DNA from: Bacteroidota bacterium
GTDB taxonomy: Bacteria; Bacteroidota; Bacteroidia; Chitinophagales; Chitinophagaceae
Direction of reading: 5' to 3'
Length of the DNA stretch: 49,423 nucleotides
NCBI GenBank assembly: GCA_023429825.1
Contig: JAEZDC010000117.1
Coordinates: forward strand, 1-49,423
The translations under genes and the position numbers were made by a program. A model generated the notes under the pieces. That model searched no databases and was not told where the DNA came from. It saw only the letters and a program-made list of their open reading frames with translations. Within the stretch, counting starts at the first letter, position 1. The number at the start of each line of letters is the position of its first letter. Positions 32,312 to 40,749 of this stretch are shown one piece after another.

Positions 32312-32345
32312 AAAAAGAAAGCCCCGATAACGAGGCTTTCTTTTT
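32312..32345 (-). terminator. strong hairpin terminator of the aldo/keto reductase gene
   Basis: Perfect 12-bp stem aaaaagaaagcc/ggctttcttttt with a 10-base loop. Its right arm touches the stop codon of the minus-strand gene (32344-32346). The A-rich left arm reads as a T tract on the minus strand. Confidence 0.8.
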
Positions 32346-33333
32346 AATATTCTGCCGAGATTGGTTTATTCTGCATGATCAATTCAATTTCATTCATCAC
32401 ATCTCCACTTAGTTTTTCATAGGCATCTAAGGCCTTGAGATTATCGAGCAATTGCTCTCTTTTCGTAGCGCCAAGAATAGCAGTAGTGACATTCGGATTT
32501 TTGATACACCATGCAATGCTTAATGCAGCCATAGTGATACCCAGTTTTTCAGCTAATGATGAAAGTTGCTTTACTTTCTGGATCCTCTCTTCCATTACCC
32601 ATCTTTCTTTAAGCCACTCGAATCCTTCCATTCCTAACCGGCTTTCTTTTGGAATACCGTTGTTATACTTACCGGTAAGTAAGCCGGCAGCCAAAGGGCT
32701 CCAGATCGTAGTGCCTAATCCGACGTTTTTAAAAACTTCCAGGTAATCTCTTTCTAGCTTTTCTCTCTCAAATAAATTGTATTGCGGTTGCTCCATTGCA
32801 GGACCAATCAACTTATACTGATGCGCCACGCGGTGAGCTTCCATGAGTTCAACACCACTCCATTCACTGGTACCCCAGTACAATATTTTCCCTTGTTGAA
32901 TAAGATGGTTCATTGTCCACACCACTTCTTCAATCGGCACATTTTTATCAGGCCTGTGGCAGAAGAAAAGATCAAGGTAATCGAGCTGCAACCTTTGTAA
33001 GGCTTCGTTGCATGCTTCTACAAGGTGTTTTCTGCTCAACCCTGTTTGATTCGGTTTGTTTTGTTTTCCTCTCCATCCAAAAAAGGCCTTTGAAGAAACA
33101 ACATAAGAAGTACGATCCCAGCCTTTTTTCTTCAGCACTCTGCCCATCATCTGTTCACTTTCACCTAATGCATACACTTCGGCATTGTCGAAGAAGTTAA
33201 TGCCATTGTCATAGGCGATGCCCATCAACTCATCCGCAACACTGTCATCTATCTGCTTGTGAAAAGTTACCCAGCTACCAAAGCTTAATACACTTAGCTG
33301 AAGACCTGTCTTTCCCATTCTCCTGTATTCCAT
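32344..33333 (-). CDS. aldo/keto reductase, Kv-beta-like (329 aa)
   Basis: NADPH-dependent oxidoreductase with a TIM barrel. The catalytic tetrad is intact: Asp49 and Tyr54 (FFDNAEVY), Lys82 (VSSKAFF) and His126 (FFCHRPD). The C-terminal NADPH-binding block (AILGATKREQLLDNLKAL) is present. Overall length and the N-terminal MEYRRMGKTGLQLSVLSFG match the voltage-gated potassium channel beta-subunit branch of the AKR family, whose bacterial members reduce aldehydes and ketones. Cytoplasmic. Stands as a single gene, 51 bases from the PAP2-like gene upstream... on the same strand lies 33382-34035. Substrate unknown. Confidence 0.9.
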   Translation of the reverse strand: MEYRRMGKTGLQLSVLSFGSWVTFHKQIDDSVADELMGIAYDNGINFFDNAEVYALGESEQMMGRVLKKKGWDRTSYVVSSKAFFGWRGKQNKPNQTGLSRKHLVEACNEALQRLQLDYLDLFFCHRPDKNVPIEEVVWTMNHLIQQGKILYWGTSEWSGVELMEAHRVAHQYKLIGPAMEQPQYNLFEREKLERDYLEVFKNVGLGTTIWSPLAAGLLTGKYNNGIPKESRLGMEGFEWLKERWVMEERIQKVKQLSSLAEKLGITMAALSIAWCIKNPNVTTAILGATKREQLLDNLKALDAYEKLSGDVMNEIELIMQNKPISAEY

Positions 33334-33381
33334 ATAAAAGATTTATCAGGCAAATTACAAGTAAAATGAACTACGTATGGT

Positions 33382-34035
33382 TTAAAAGGTAACCCATGCA
33401 GCAATCAATTGCGACAAAGAACCTATGATCAACCCGGAATATATTTCCTTGTTTGTATGATCTGAAACAATAAGCCTGCTGGTACAAACAACTCCCGCTA
33501 TCAGAATAGCAAGGCTTAACTGAAATCCAAGATGCAGATCATGCGCAAAAGCAAGTATAACCATAAAGGCAACGACTCCTCCGCAACCCAACGCATGCAT
33601 ACTTATCTTGAAAAAATTGTTGATGATGAGTGCCGGAATGGTAGCAAGAAATATTCCCAGGTAGAATACTCTTAATACGAGTGGCTGGTCTGCGAAGTTT
33701 TTGCTTAAATACCATATCCACCAATAAAAGAACATTACCAATATGTAAGGAACGATTCTTTCTTTCTGTGATCTTAGAAAGATACTCTCAATGAATTTTA
33801 ACCGCCACAAAAGAAATATTGCAAAGGCCGGAAAGAATGCCGTGTTGATGAAAACAACTAACGAACGAAATAATGCATCTCGTTCATCCATTCCTGGGAA
33901 AGCGTGTGGAAACTGCTGCGTTAAATAAAAGAATACATAAGTGGGTAAAAACAGCGGATGAAAAATGTAAGAGATGATCTTAGCCGCGAGCTTCAGAAAA
34001 GTATTTGGCCGGTACGCTTCAACCTGTGAATTCAT
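33382..34035 (-). CDS. PAP2-like integral membrane protein (217 aa)
   Basis: Hydrophobic protein with about six membrane segments. The C-terminal segment SRLIVSDHTNKEIYSGLIIG resembles the last catalytic block of PAP2 phosphatases (SR-x5-H-x3-D), though the Asp is replaced and the KxxxxxxRP block is not clear, so activity is doubtful. It lies 16 bases after the rpoN stop on the same strand and is probably co-transcribed. Likely a lipid-phosphate phosphatase relative in the inner membrane; the catalytic part is inference. Confidence 0.65.
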   Translation of the reverse strand: MNSQVEAYRPNTFLKLAAKIISYIFHPLFLPTYVFFYLTQQFPHAFPGMDERDALFRSLVVFINTAFFPAFAIFLLWRLKFIESIFLRSQKERIVPYILVMFFYWWIWYLSKNFADQPLVLRVFYLGIFLATIPALIINNFFKISMHALGCGGVVAFMVILAFAHDLHLGFQLSLAILIAGVVCTSRLIVSDHTNKEIYSGLIIGSLSQLIAAWVTF

Positions 34036-34051
34036 ACCGGCAAAACTACTG

Positions 34052-35542
34052 CTATAATTCTTTTCTTAACCGGGCAACAGGAATATTAAGTTGCTCTCTG
34101 TATTTGGCAACTGTTCTCCTTGCGATGTTGTATCCTTTTTCCTGGAGAAGTTCCGTTAATCTTTCATCACTTAATGGTTTCTTTTTGTCTTCAGCTTCTA
34201 TGAGGTCGCTTAATATCTTTTTTACCTCGCGTGTACTTACTTCTTCGCCGGTATCTGTGCTAAGTGATTCGCTGAAGAAGAACTTTAAGCGGTATGTTCC
34301 GAATTCGGTTTGTACAAATTTGCTGTTTGCCACACGGCTTACCGTTGAGATATCAAGACCGGTAACCTCGGCAATATCTTTCAGGATCATCGGCTTTAAA
34401 GTCGTTTCATCACCGGTCATGAAGAACTCTCGCTGGTAGTTCATGATCGCATCCATCGTGCTGAGCAAAGTATGTTGTCTTTGCTTTATCATATCGATGA
34501 ACCATTTCGCTGAATCTATCTTTTGCTTAATGAAAAGCACGGCTTCTTTCTGACGCTTATCTTTCTTTTGTCCTTTATCATAATCCTTCAACATCTCGCG
34601 ATAGCCTTCACTGATCCTGAGATCGGGGGCATTCCTTGCGTTGAGGGTCAACTCAAGTTTACCGTTATTATTGAGGATAAAAAAGTCCGGTACAATGTAG
34701 CTTTCAGCCTTGTTGATCTCACCAACATTACCTCCGGGCTTGGGGTTGAGTTTGATGATCTGATTGATCACGTCTTTAAGCTGATCATCCGAAAGATTAA
34801 GACCTCTTTGAATTTTTTCGTAATGCTTCTTAGTGAACTCGTCAAAGTATTTTTCAAGAACAGAGATCGCCAATTCTACACTTCTGCCTTCGGTGAGTTT
34901 TCGCTTCAATTGAATAAGCAAACATTCCCTCAGATCTCTGGAGCAAATACCCGGAGGATCGAATTGTTGTATCTGCCTGATAATATTTTCGATCTCTTCA
35001 TCGCTGGCCACCACATTTTGCCTGAATGCAAGGTCATCAACAATAGAAGAAACCTCTCTTCTTAAATATCCATCATCATCGATGCTGCCAACTATCTGTT
35101 CAGCTATTTTGAAAGTTCTTTCATCAAGATTCAGCATTCCCAGCTGATCCATCAACAAATCATAAAAGCTGCCTTCAATTTTGAAAGGCATGGTTTTCTT
35201 TTCGTCTGATTCAGGATAATTATCATCTCGCAATTTATAATCAGCTACCTCATCATCTCCTTCATTTACATAATCGCTGATATCAATATTGCCATACTCA
35301 TCTTCTCCACCATCCATGTCATACTCCTCTTCAGTTTCTGTGCTGGTGAACTCATCTTTCATTTCATCTGCAGAATCTTCAGCCCCTTCTTCAGACATTT
35401 CCAACGCAGGATTCTCTTCTAATTCCTCTTTAATTCGTTCTTCCAGGTTGGCAGTAGGGATCTGCAGCAGCTTCATTAACTGAATCTGCTGTGGAGATAA
35501 TTTCTGTAATAATTTTTGCTGTAAGGTTTGACTTAATGCCAT
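34052..35542 (-). CDS. rpoN: RNA polymerase sigma-54 factor (496 aa)
   Basis: Complete sigma-54. Region I at the N terminus is Gln/Leu-rich (ALSQTLQQKLLQKLSPQQIQ), which is the activator-interaction segment. An acidic linker follows (about 50-115). The core-binding region spans about 120-320, with FDPPGICSRDLRECLLIQLK in it, and the C-terminal RpoN box ARRTVAKYREQ closes the promoter-binding domain. It allows transcription dependent on AAA+ enhancer-binding proteins, none of which is encoded in this window. Divergent from the small exported protein at 35627. Confidence 0.96.
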   Translation of the reverse strand: MALSQTLQQKLLQKLSPQQIQLMKLLQIPTANLEERIKEELEENPALEMSEEGAEDSADEMKDEFTSTETEEEYDMDGGEDEYGNIDISDYVNEGDDEVADYKLRDDNYPESDEKKTMPFKIEGSFYDLLMDQLGMLNLDERTFKIAEQIVGSIDDDGYLRREVSSIVDDLAFRQNVVASDEEIENIIRQIQQFDPPGICSRDLRECLLIQLKRKLTEGRSVELAISVLEKYFDEFTKKHYEKIQRGLNLSDDQLKDVINQIIKLNPKPGGNVGEINKAESYIVPDFFILNNNGKLELTLNARNAPDLRISEGYREMLKDYDKGQKKDKRQKEAVLFIKQKIDSAKWFIDMIKQRQHTLLSTMDAIMNYQREFFMTGDETTLKPMILKDIAEVTGLDISTVSRVANSKFVQTEFGTYRLKFFFSESLSTDTGEEVSTREVKKILSDLIEAEDKKKPLSDERLTELLQEKGYNIARRTVAKYREQLNIPVARLRKEL

Positions 35543-35626
35543 TCTTTTTCCTCTTAATCTTTTTTAATAATAACCAGTCAACCAGGGATATGAACGAGCC
35601 GTAAATTTACATACAAGAAAACTTAT

Positions 35627-35920
35627 ATGTCGCTTATAAAGATTTGTTTTTGTGTGAATTTATTGCTATTAGGTTCCTCTATGTGCTTAGGCCAAAGCAT
35701 TGATTCTGTGAAACCAATCCAGCGGCCGTTACTGGTAAGAGATTCTATAAATTTCAGGCCACAAATGCCGGTTCCCCCAAATTTTTATGTTTCCCGGCTA
35801 GGTTTTTTCTGCCGCACGGAAATACAAATAGAAAAGAAAACGAAATTGCCTTTAAGATTAAGATTAGGAAGCCTGGAATATTGCAATTGGATGGAAGGCA
35901 AAGGCAAAAGAGATCATTAA
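35627..35920 (+). CDS. small exported hypothetical protein (97 aa)
   Basis: N-terminal signal peptide MSLIKICFCVNLLLLGSSMCLGQ, then ~75 residues: a Pro-rich segment and a basic C terminus (KTKLPLRLRLGSLEYCNWME). No family recognised. It is located in the gap between the divergent rpoN and sixA genes. Proteins of this kind are often lineage-specific in Chitinophagaceae; function unknown. Confidence 0.6.
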   Translation: MSLIKICFCVNLLLLGSSMCLGQSIDSVKPIQRPLLVRDSINFRPQMPVPPNFYVSRLGFFCRTEIQIEKKTKLPLRLRLGSLEYCNWMEGKGKRDH

Positions 35921-35979
35921 CCGTATACAATTGGGGATTTACTCCCCATCTTTAAATGCTTAAAATCTATACATTATAA

Positions 35980-36471
35980 ATGAAGAAGCTTATCCTTGTT
36001 CGTCATGCAAAAAGTAGCTGGAATGATATCACGCAAGCTGATTTTGACAGGCCATTGAATGAGAGAGGACACAAAGATGCTCCCAGGATGGCAAAGCGTT
36101 TAAGAAAAAATGATATTGAGCCTGATGTTTTCATTTCAAGCCCTGCTGTAAGAGCGTTAACTACTGCCAAATACTTTGCAGAAGAATTTGGGGTTAAAGA
36201 CAGGAAGATTATTGAAAATGCTGACCTGTACCATGCATCAACCGAAGTTTTTTATGAATCCGTAGATAATATTGATGATAGCAACAAAACGGCGATCATA
36301 TTTTCTCATAATCCAACAATAACAGAGTTCGCAAACAAGCTGACATCTACCAGGATAGATGACATGCCTACCTGTGCTATGTTTGCAGTGAAAGCAGATA
36401 TTAAAAGTTGGAAGGACTTCAGAACTGCTGAAAAGGAATTCTGGTTCTTTGATTGGCCCAAGAACGAATAA
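35980..36471 (+). CDS. sixA: histidine phosphatase, SixA type (163 aa)
   Basis: Short branch-2-like phosphoglycerate-mutase-fold protein. The catalytic LVRHAKSSW (Arg8, His9) replaces the usual RHGE by RHAKS, as in SixA. The second Arg is in FISSPAVRALTTA and the second His in IIFSHNPTITEF. Enteric SixA dephosphorylates the phosphohistidine of ArcB or NPr; the Bacteroidota target is unknown. Ends in a strong shared terminator with the convergent peptidase gene. Confidence 0.88.
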   Translation: MKKLILVRHAKSSWNDITQADFDRPLNERGHKDAPRMAKRLRKNDIEPDVFISSPAVRALTTAKYFAEEFGVKDRKIIENADLYHASTEVFYESVDNIDDSNKTAIIFSHNPTITEFANKLTSTRIDDMPTCAMFAVKADIKSWKDFRTAEKEFWFFDWPKNE

Positions 36472-36501
36472 AAAAGCTTTGAATAAATTTCAAAGCTTTT
36501 T
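36471..36501. terminator. bidirectional terminator between sixA and the M3 peptidase gene
   Basis: Perfect 13-bp stem aaaaagctttgaa/ttcaaagcttttt with a five-base loop. A-rich on the left and T-rich on the right, so it can stop transcription in both directions between the convergent genes. Confidence 0.82.
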
Positions 36502-36528
36502 CCAAATCACTTCAGCTCTTTTCTGATA

Positions 36529-38256
36529 TTATAACTTTTCCATTTCTTTCCTTACAAACTCCATCAAAGTCTTAATGTGCGCAGGAGAAAAATCAAATTT
36601 CAATCCTGCAGCTTCATATAGCTCAGGCAAAGTCCTGGTTCCACCAAGGCTTAATGCCTTCATATAGTTCTCTATCGCCTGTTGTGGATTTTGTTTGTAC
36701 TGCATCCATAAACCAATAGCTCCCAACTGTGCAATTCCATATTCAATATAATAGAACGGTACTTCAAACAAATGCAGTTGCCGTTGCCAGCCTATCTTTC
36801 TGTATTCTTCTAAACCGGAGAAATCAATTTCTTTAGAAGTAAATTCATTCAACACCTTCATCCAATTCTCTGCTCTTTCTTCTAATGTATGATTTGGATT
36901 CTCATACACCCAATGCTGAAATTTATCAATAGTGGCGATCCATGGAAAAATCGTAATCACCCTTTCGAGCTGATGCTCTTTTGCTCTTTTGAGATCTTCT
37001 TCATTCTCAAAAAACGCCTTCCAATGATCCATGCTGAAAAGCTCCATTGCCATACTGGCCACTTCAGCGATTTCCATCGGGTATTCTTTAAAAGCACTCA
37101 ACTCAAGATGATGCGCTAAGAAAGAATGTACAGCATGCCCACCCTCATGCACCATAGTGGTTACATCATGCATTTGCCCCGCAGCATTCATAAAGATGAA
37201 AGGAGCGCCACTTTCTGCTAACGGACAATTATACCCGCCGGGAGCTTTTCCTTTCCTGCTTTCCAGATCAAGGTGGCCTAACTGTTGCATACGTTGAATG
37301 CAATCTGCAAAGAAGGGATTCAGGTCTCTAAAGCATTGCAAAGTTTTTTGCAACAGCTCATCTCCTGTAACAAATGGGGTTAAAGGCTTTACTCCTTCAG
37401 GCTCTGCTTCAGTATCCCAGGGTCTCAGTGTATCCAGACCAAGTTTTTCTCTCTTTTTCTTATTTATCTTATTAACTAAAGGCAATACATGTTCTTTCAC
37501 CGCTTCATGAAACTGGTAGCAATCTTCTTTCTTATAATCAAACCTGCCAAGCTCGATAAAACGATAATCTCTATAATTATCAAAGCCTGCGTTCTTTGCA
37601 ACTTCATTTCTTTTGGTGATCAGCTGAGAGTACAAGTCGTTCATCGCATCTTTATCCTGCAGTCTTCTTTCGTTAATCTTCCGGTACACTTCTTCTCTCA
37701 AACCCCTGTCATGGCTTTCCAAAAACTTTGACGCCTGTTGTAAGGTATATTCTTCGCCGTTCACAGTAACCGTCATTTTACCCGCAATCGAACCGTATTG
37801 CTGTTGCATTACACTTAATTCCGCCTGCAATGGAATATTCTGTTCCCTGAACAACTCTATACTTTTCTTTACGCTTCTGAGGTACGTGAAATACTGCTTT
37901 TTGTCCAATTCAGTAACAAAAGGAGAGTTATACAACTTCCGATTCAGTTTATCTGCATAGGGCTGGATTTTCGGCTGGATCTCCATACAGAAAAATGTGA
38001 ATGCTTCCTCTAAGCTTTTATCTGTAGTATCACAGGTCATTTTTATTTGTCGCCAGCATGCATCTTCACTCACTACAGCTTCCACCTCGCTCATATCATT
38101 AAGCCATCGCTCCAATTCAGTTTTTGAATTAATTGTTCTTTCCAGTAACTCTTTAAAGTATGGCTCCAAAGCATCCCATGTCGTTACTGTAAAATCTCCC
38201 GGCAAATATTTACGAGGCAACTTTTCAATATTCGCATTCAGTAATTCCTTATTCAT
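36529..38256 (-). CDS. pepF: M3-family oligoendopeptidase, PepF-like (575 aa)
   Basis: Zinc peptidase of the thimet/oligoendopeptidase-F family. The HExxH site MVHEGGHAVHSF lies at about residues 366-377, with the downstream Glu in YPMEIAEVASMAME. The N-terminal helical half and length agree with PepF-like enzymes. No signal peptide, so cytoplasmic. It hydrolyses short peptides of roughly 7-17 residues in studied homologues. Single gene. Confidence 0.93.
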   Translation of the reverse strand: MNKELLNANIEKLPRKYLPGDFTVTTWDALEPYFKELLERTINSKTELERWLNDMSEVEAVVSEDACWRQIKMTCDTTDKSLEEAFTFFCMEIQPKIQPYADKLNRKLYNSPFVTELDKKQYFTYLRSVKKSIELFREQNIPLQAELSVMQQQYGSIAGKMTVTVNGEEYTLQQASKFLESHDRGLREEVYRKINERRLQDKDAMNDLYSQLITKRNEVAKNAGFDNYRDYRFIELGRFDYKKEDCYQFHEAVKEHVLPLVNKINKKKREKLGLDTLRPWDTEAEPEGVKPLTPFVTGDELLQKTLQCFRDLNPFFADCIQRMQQLGHLDLESRKGKAPGGYNCPLAESGAPFIFMNAAGQMHDVTTMVHEGGHAVHSFLAHHLELSAFKEYPMEIAEVASMAMELFSMDHWKAFFENEEDLKRAKEHQLERVITIFPWIATIDKFQHWVYENPNHTLEERAENWMKVLNEFTSKEIDFSGLEEYRKIGWQRQLHLFEVPFYYIEYGIAQLGAIGLWMQYKQNPQQAIENYMKALSLGGTRTLPELYEAAGLKFDFSPAHIKTLMEFVRKEMEKL

Positions 38257-38368
38257 CGTGTAAGAATTTTTATGATGTCATCAGCAGTAGTCGTGGCATC
38301 GTCCCTTGCGTCGCACACTTGTACTGTAAACCTGTGTGGAGCTTTTATTGCAGCGAATTGATATAGAT

Positions 38369-38407
38369 CACTTAGGCACATAACTGCAGTTATGATGTGC
38401 CTAAGTG
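38369..38407. repeat. 39-bp near-palindrome downstream of the DUF5606 gene
   Basis: Arms cacttaggcacat (38369-38381) and atgtgcctaagtg (38395-38407) pair perfectly over 13 bp. The interior (38379-38394) contains a second, 16-bp perfect palindrome centred on ctgcag, so two alternative folds exist. It starts 12 bases past the stop at 38420 (minus strand), but has no T tract, so it is not a classical terminator. Confidence 0.65.
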
Positions 38408-38419
38408 TTATGTAGTGAA

Positions 38420-38977
38420 TTATTCTTCGGTTTTCTTCTTAGCAGCTTTCTTCTTTGGCTTCGGTTCTTCGTCGGTAGTAGTGGTAGCAACCTCTGTATC
38501 CTTCTTTTTTGCAGCTTTTTTCTTAGGCTTTTCTTCGGCTTTCGGTTCTTCAACAGCAGTTTCTTCCTGTGTCTCTTCAGCTTCCTCTTCGTATTCGCTT
38601 AGCTTGATTTCAACCTCATTATCCTTTAAAACCTTGAACCATTTTACCATTTTCTTCATATCACTGCTGTATACCCTTTCAAAATCCATCTCTGGGTACA
38701 CCTTCTGAAAATATGCTTTAATAGCAGCAGGGTCCTTCTCAGACGGCAAAGTTTGTTTACTCTCTTCCATTGCTTTAAATACCTCAACCAGGTTCACATT
38801 TTCTCTTTGTGTGTATACTTCAATACTTTCCATGTGAGAAAAGCTGTGCACACGGCTGCTCACAAACTTTGTGCTTTTATCGTCTAATGATCTTACGATT
38901 GCGCCATCAGTTTTACTGGATAACAATTCGAATAATCCGCCTAAACCACTGATAGAAATGAGTCTGCTATACTCCAT
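38420..38977 (-). CDS. DUF5606-domain protein with Lys/Glu-rich tail (185 aa)
   Basis: The N-terminal ~135 residues (MEYSRLISISGLGGLFELLS, then the block FERVYSSDMKKMVKWFKVL) are the DUF5606 pattern as I know it from Bacteroidota; function is not established. The C-terminal ~50 residues are a low-complexity tail with two copies of an EPK(A/P)-KKKAAKKK unit separated by a Thr-rich spacer, giving a histone-H1-like basic end that may bind nucleic acid (inference). No signal peptide. Single gene. Confidence 0.82.
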   Translation of the reverse strand: MEYSRLISISGLGGLFELLSSKTDGAIVRSLDDKSTKFVSSRVHSFSHMESIEVYTQRENVNLVEVFKAMEESKQTLPSEKDPAAIKAYFQKVYPEMDFERVYSSDMKKMVKWFKVLKDNEVEIKLSEYEEEAEETQEETAVEEPKAEEKPKKKAAKKKDTEVATTTTDEEPKPKKKAAKKKTEE

Positions 38978-39028
38978 ATAACTTCAAATTTTGGAGGTGC
39001 AATATAGTTATCAATTGAGAATTATAGA

Positions 39029-39712
39029 TTATGATTTGGAAATGTACTTTTCAAAAGTGCCGAGGTACTTATTAATATAGTCCTGCTTGTATTTCAATTT
39101 ATACTGCATAATAAAGCGTGGGTGTGCAACAGCTTCTACATTTTTGAACCACCCGTATTCCTTATTTAATGCCTCGAGGTACCTTAGATTTTCTCCTTCT
39201 CCTATACAAAAACAAACCTCTCTGTTCAGCCCGAACCTTAGCTGTTTTTCCATACAATCAATAACAAATGGTTTAATGTTTTCCTTCAGCTTCTTATCAT
39301 CATAATAATTTAGGTTGTTTCCATCTTTCACAAAACCTAAAGGACTTACCGCAGAGATGTAAATGTCTTTATAGAACTTTCCAACTCCACCATATGCGTT
39401 CATCATCTCGTACATGAATACGGATGACAATTCCTGCTTTTTTTGCCAATTATTTTTAATTCCGCAATCGTGCTCTAATCGAATAGGGTCAGTAAATGGA
39501 ATTCCCGTGATTCCTCCACCAAACCTGCCGGGATTGATTCCTATGAGCAAGTATCTTTCTTTGTTATCATTATAGAATTTTTGATAAAATTCTGAACAGA
39601 CGGTTCTCACCAATTCATCTTTATGAACGTCCAAAACTTCAATCTCTTTTGAAAGCTTCAGAGGAAATCGAAGATTAAATAAAAAGTTCAGGACCTGTTT
39701 TGCGAATGTCAT
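39029..39712 (-). CDS. SMUG2-like uracil-DNA glycosylase family protein (227 aa)
   Basis: UDG-fold protein: the active-site loop GINPGRFGGGITG at about residues 58-70 and the DNA-contacting loop AHPRFIMQYK near 197 are the signatures of the SMUG2 (formerly DUF4918) group. This group excises deaminated bases such as uracil or related lesions from DNA. No signal peptide. It is divergent from the VOC protein gene. Assignment rests on the two loops and length (~230). Confidence 0.83.
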   Translation of the reverse strand: MTFAKQVLNFLFNLRFPLKLSKEIEVLDVHKDELVRTVCSEFYQKFYNDNKERYLLIGINPGRFGGGITGIPFTDPIRLEHDCGIKNNWQKKQELSSVFMYEMMNAYGGVGKFYKDIYISAVSPLGFVKDGNNLNYYDDKKLKENIKPFVIDCMEKQLRFGLNREVCFCIGEGENLRYLEALNKEYGWFKNVEAVAHPRFIMQYKLKYKQDYINKYLGTFEKYISKS

Positions 39713-39781
39713 TATGATGAGTGGTTATTAGGTCACAAAGATTCAGCATATCTTTCTGAATTACTCAAAAACAAAACTACT

Positions 39782-40174
39782 ATGGCTTTACAAAATGCGA
39801 TCAGCTGGTTTGAAATTCCCACTACTGATATCAACCGGGCCCAGCAATTCTATGAATCAATTTTTGATGTACAATTAATTCCAATGGACATGCCGAACAT
39901 AAAAATGAGAATGTTTCCTTTGGAAGATAATATGACCCAGGTGGGTGGCGCTTTGGTTGACAGTGGCGGCTTTCATAAACCTTCTTCTACAGACGGTCCC
40001 TTGATATACCTGAATGGAAATCCCGATGTTCAGAATGTTTTAGACAAGGTAGAGGCTGCAGGCGGAAAGATCATGGTTCCCAAAACAGAGATATCACCGG
40101 AGTATGGCTACATGGGTGTATTTATAGATACCGAAGGAAACAGGATCGGGTTACACAGTATTCCCCAACAATAA
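39782..40174 (+). CDS. VOC (glyoxalase-like) protein (130 aa)
   Basis: A single vicinal-oxygen-chelate domain: N-terminal AISWFEIPTTDINRAQQFYESIF, mid strand VGGALVD, and C-terminal YMGVFIDTEGNRIGLHS with the metal-binding-type Glu and His. Small cytoplasmic protein, possibly a lyase, dioxygenase or antibiotic-binding relative; the substrate cannot be predicted. The DinB-family gene starts 11 bases downstream on the same strand, so the pair is probably one transcript. Confidence 0.88.
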   Translation: MALQNAISWFEIPTTDINRAQQFYESIFDVQLIPMDMPNIKMRMFPLEDNMTQVGGALVDSGGFHKPSSTDGPLIYLNGNPDVQNVLDKVEAAGGKIMVPKTEISPEYGYMGVFIDTEGNRIGLHSIPQQ

Positions 40175-40185
40175 ATTATTCTAAT

Positions 40186-40716
40186 ATGAAAAAACTATTG
40201 ATACTATTCAGCTGCATTACCTCACTGGCAGCTTCAGCACAATTAAATGGTGATAGCGTCAAAGCTCAACTAGTAAAGGATTGGGAAAGGGCGAAAACTT
40301 ACACGAATGAATATTTACAGGCAATGCCTGCAGACAAATACACCTATCGTCCGCATGACAGTGTAAGAACTTTTGCCGAGCAGATGCTACACCTGGCGCA
40401 GGGAAACATTGGATTCGCGTTTAACGGTACCGGCAAAGACCGGATATGGGTAGGAAGACAATTGGAAAAAAGCGCTACAGCTCAAAACAGAGATTCAGTT
40501 GTGTATTATGTAAATGCCAGCTACGATCATATGATCGACGCAATCAAAAATGTAGATGCTTCAATCTTTGGTAAATCACATGGACGGGGCAGTTTTACAG
40601 AAACAAGACTTACCTGGCTGAATAAAGGTTTTGAACACCAGACACATCACCGGGGACAAACGACTATATATATCCGGATGCTGGGAATAAAGCCACCTCC
40701 AGAAAAATTATTCTAA
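40186..40716 (+). CDS. exported DinB-family protein (176 aa)
   Basis: Signal peptide MKKLLILFSCITSLAASAQ, then a four-helix DinB domain. The metal-binding His residues are in FAEQMLHLAQ and at the end EHQTHHRGQTTIYIRMLGIKPP, typical of DinB/YfiT proteins. An exported DinB protein is common in Bacteroidota; activity is not known and the family includes metal-dependent transferases. Ends in a strong terminator shared with polA. Confidence 0.87.
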   Translation: MKKLLILFSCITSLAASAQLNGDSVKAQLVKDWERAKTYTNEYLQAMPADKYTYRPHDSVRTFAEQMLHLAQGNIGFAFNGTGKDRIWVGRQLEKSATAQNRDSVVYYVNASYDHMIDAIKNVDASIFGKSHGRGSFTETRLTWLNKGFEHQTHHRGQTTIYIRMLGIKPPPEKLF

Positions 40717-40717
40717 T

Positions 40718-40748
40718 AAAAAAGCCTTTCAAATTGAAAGGCTTTTTT
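40718..40748. terminator. bidirectional terminator between the dinB-like gene and polA
   Basis: Perfect 13-bp stem aaaaaagcctttc/gaaaggctttttt with a five-base loop. T tracts exist on both strands, so it serves both convergent genes. Confidence 0.85.
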
Positions 40749-40749
40749 A

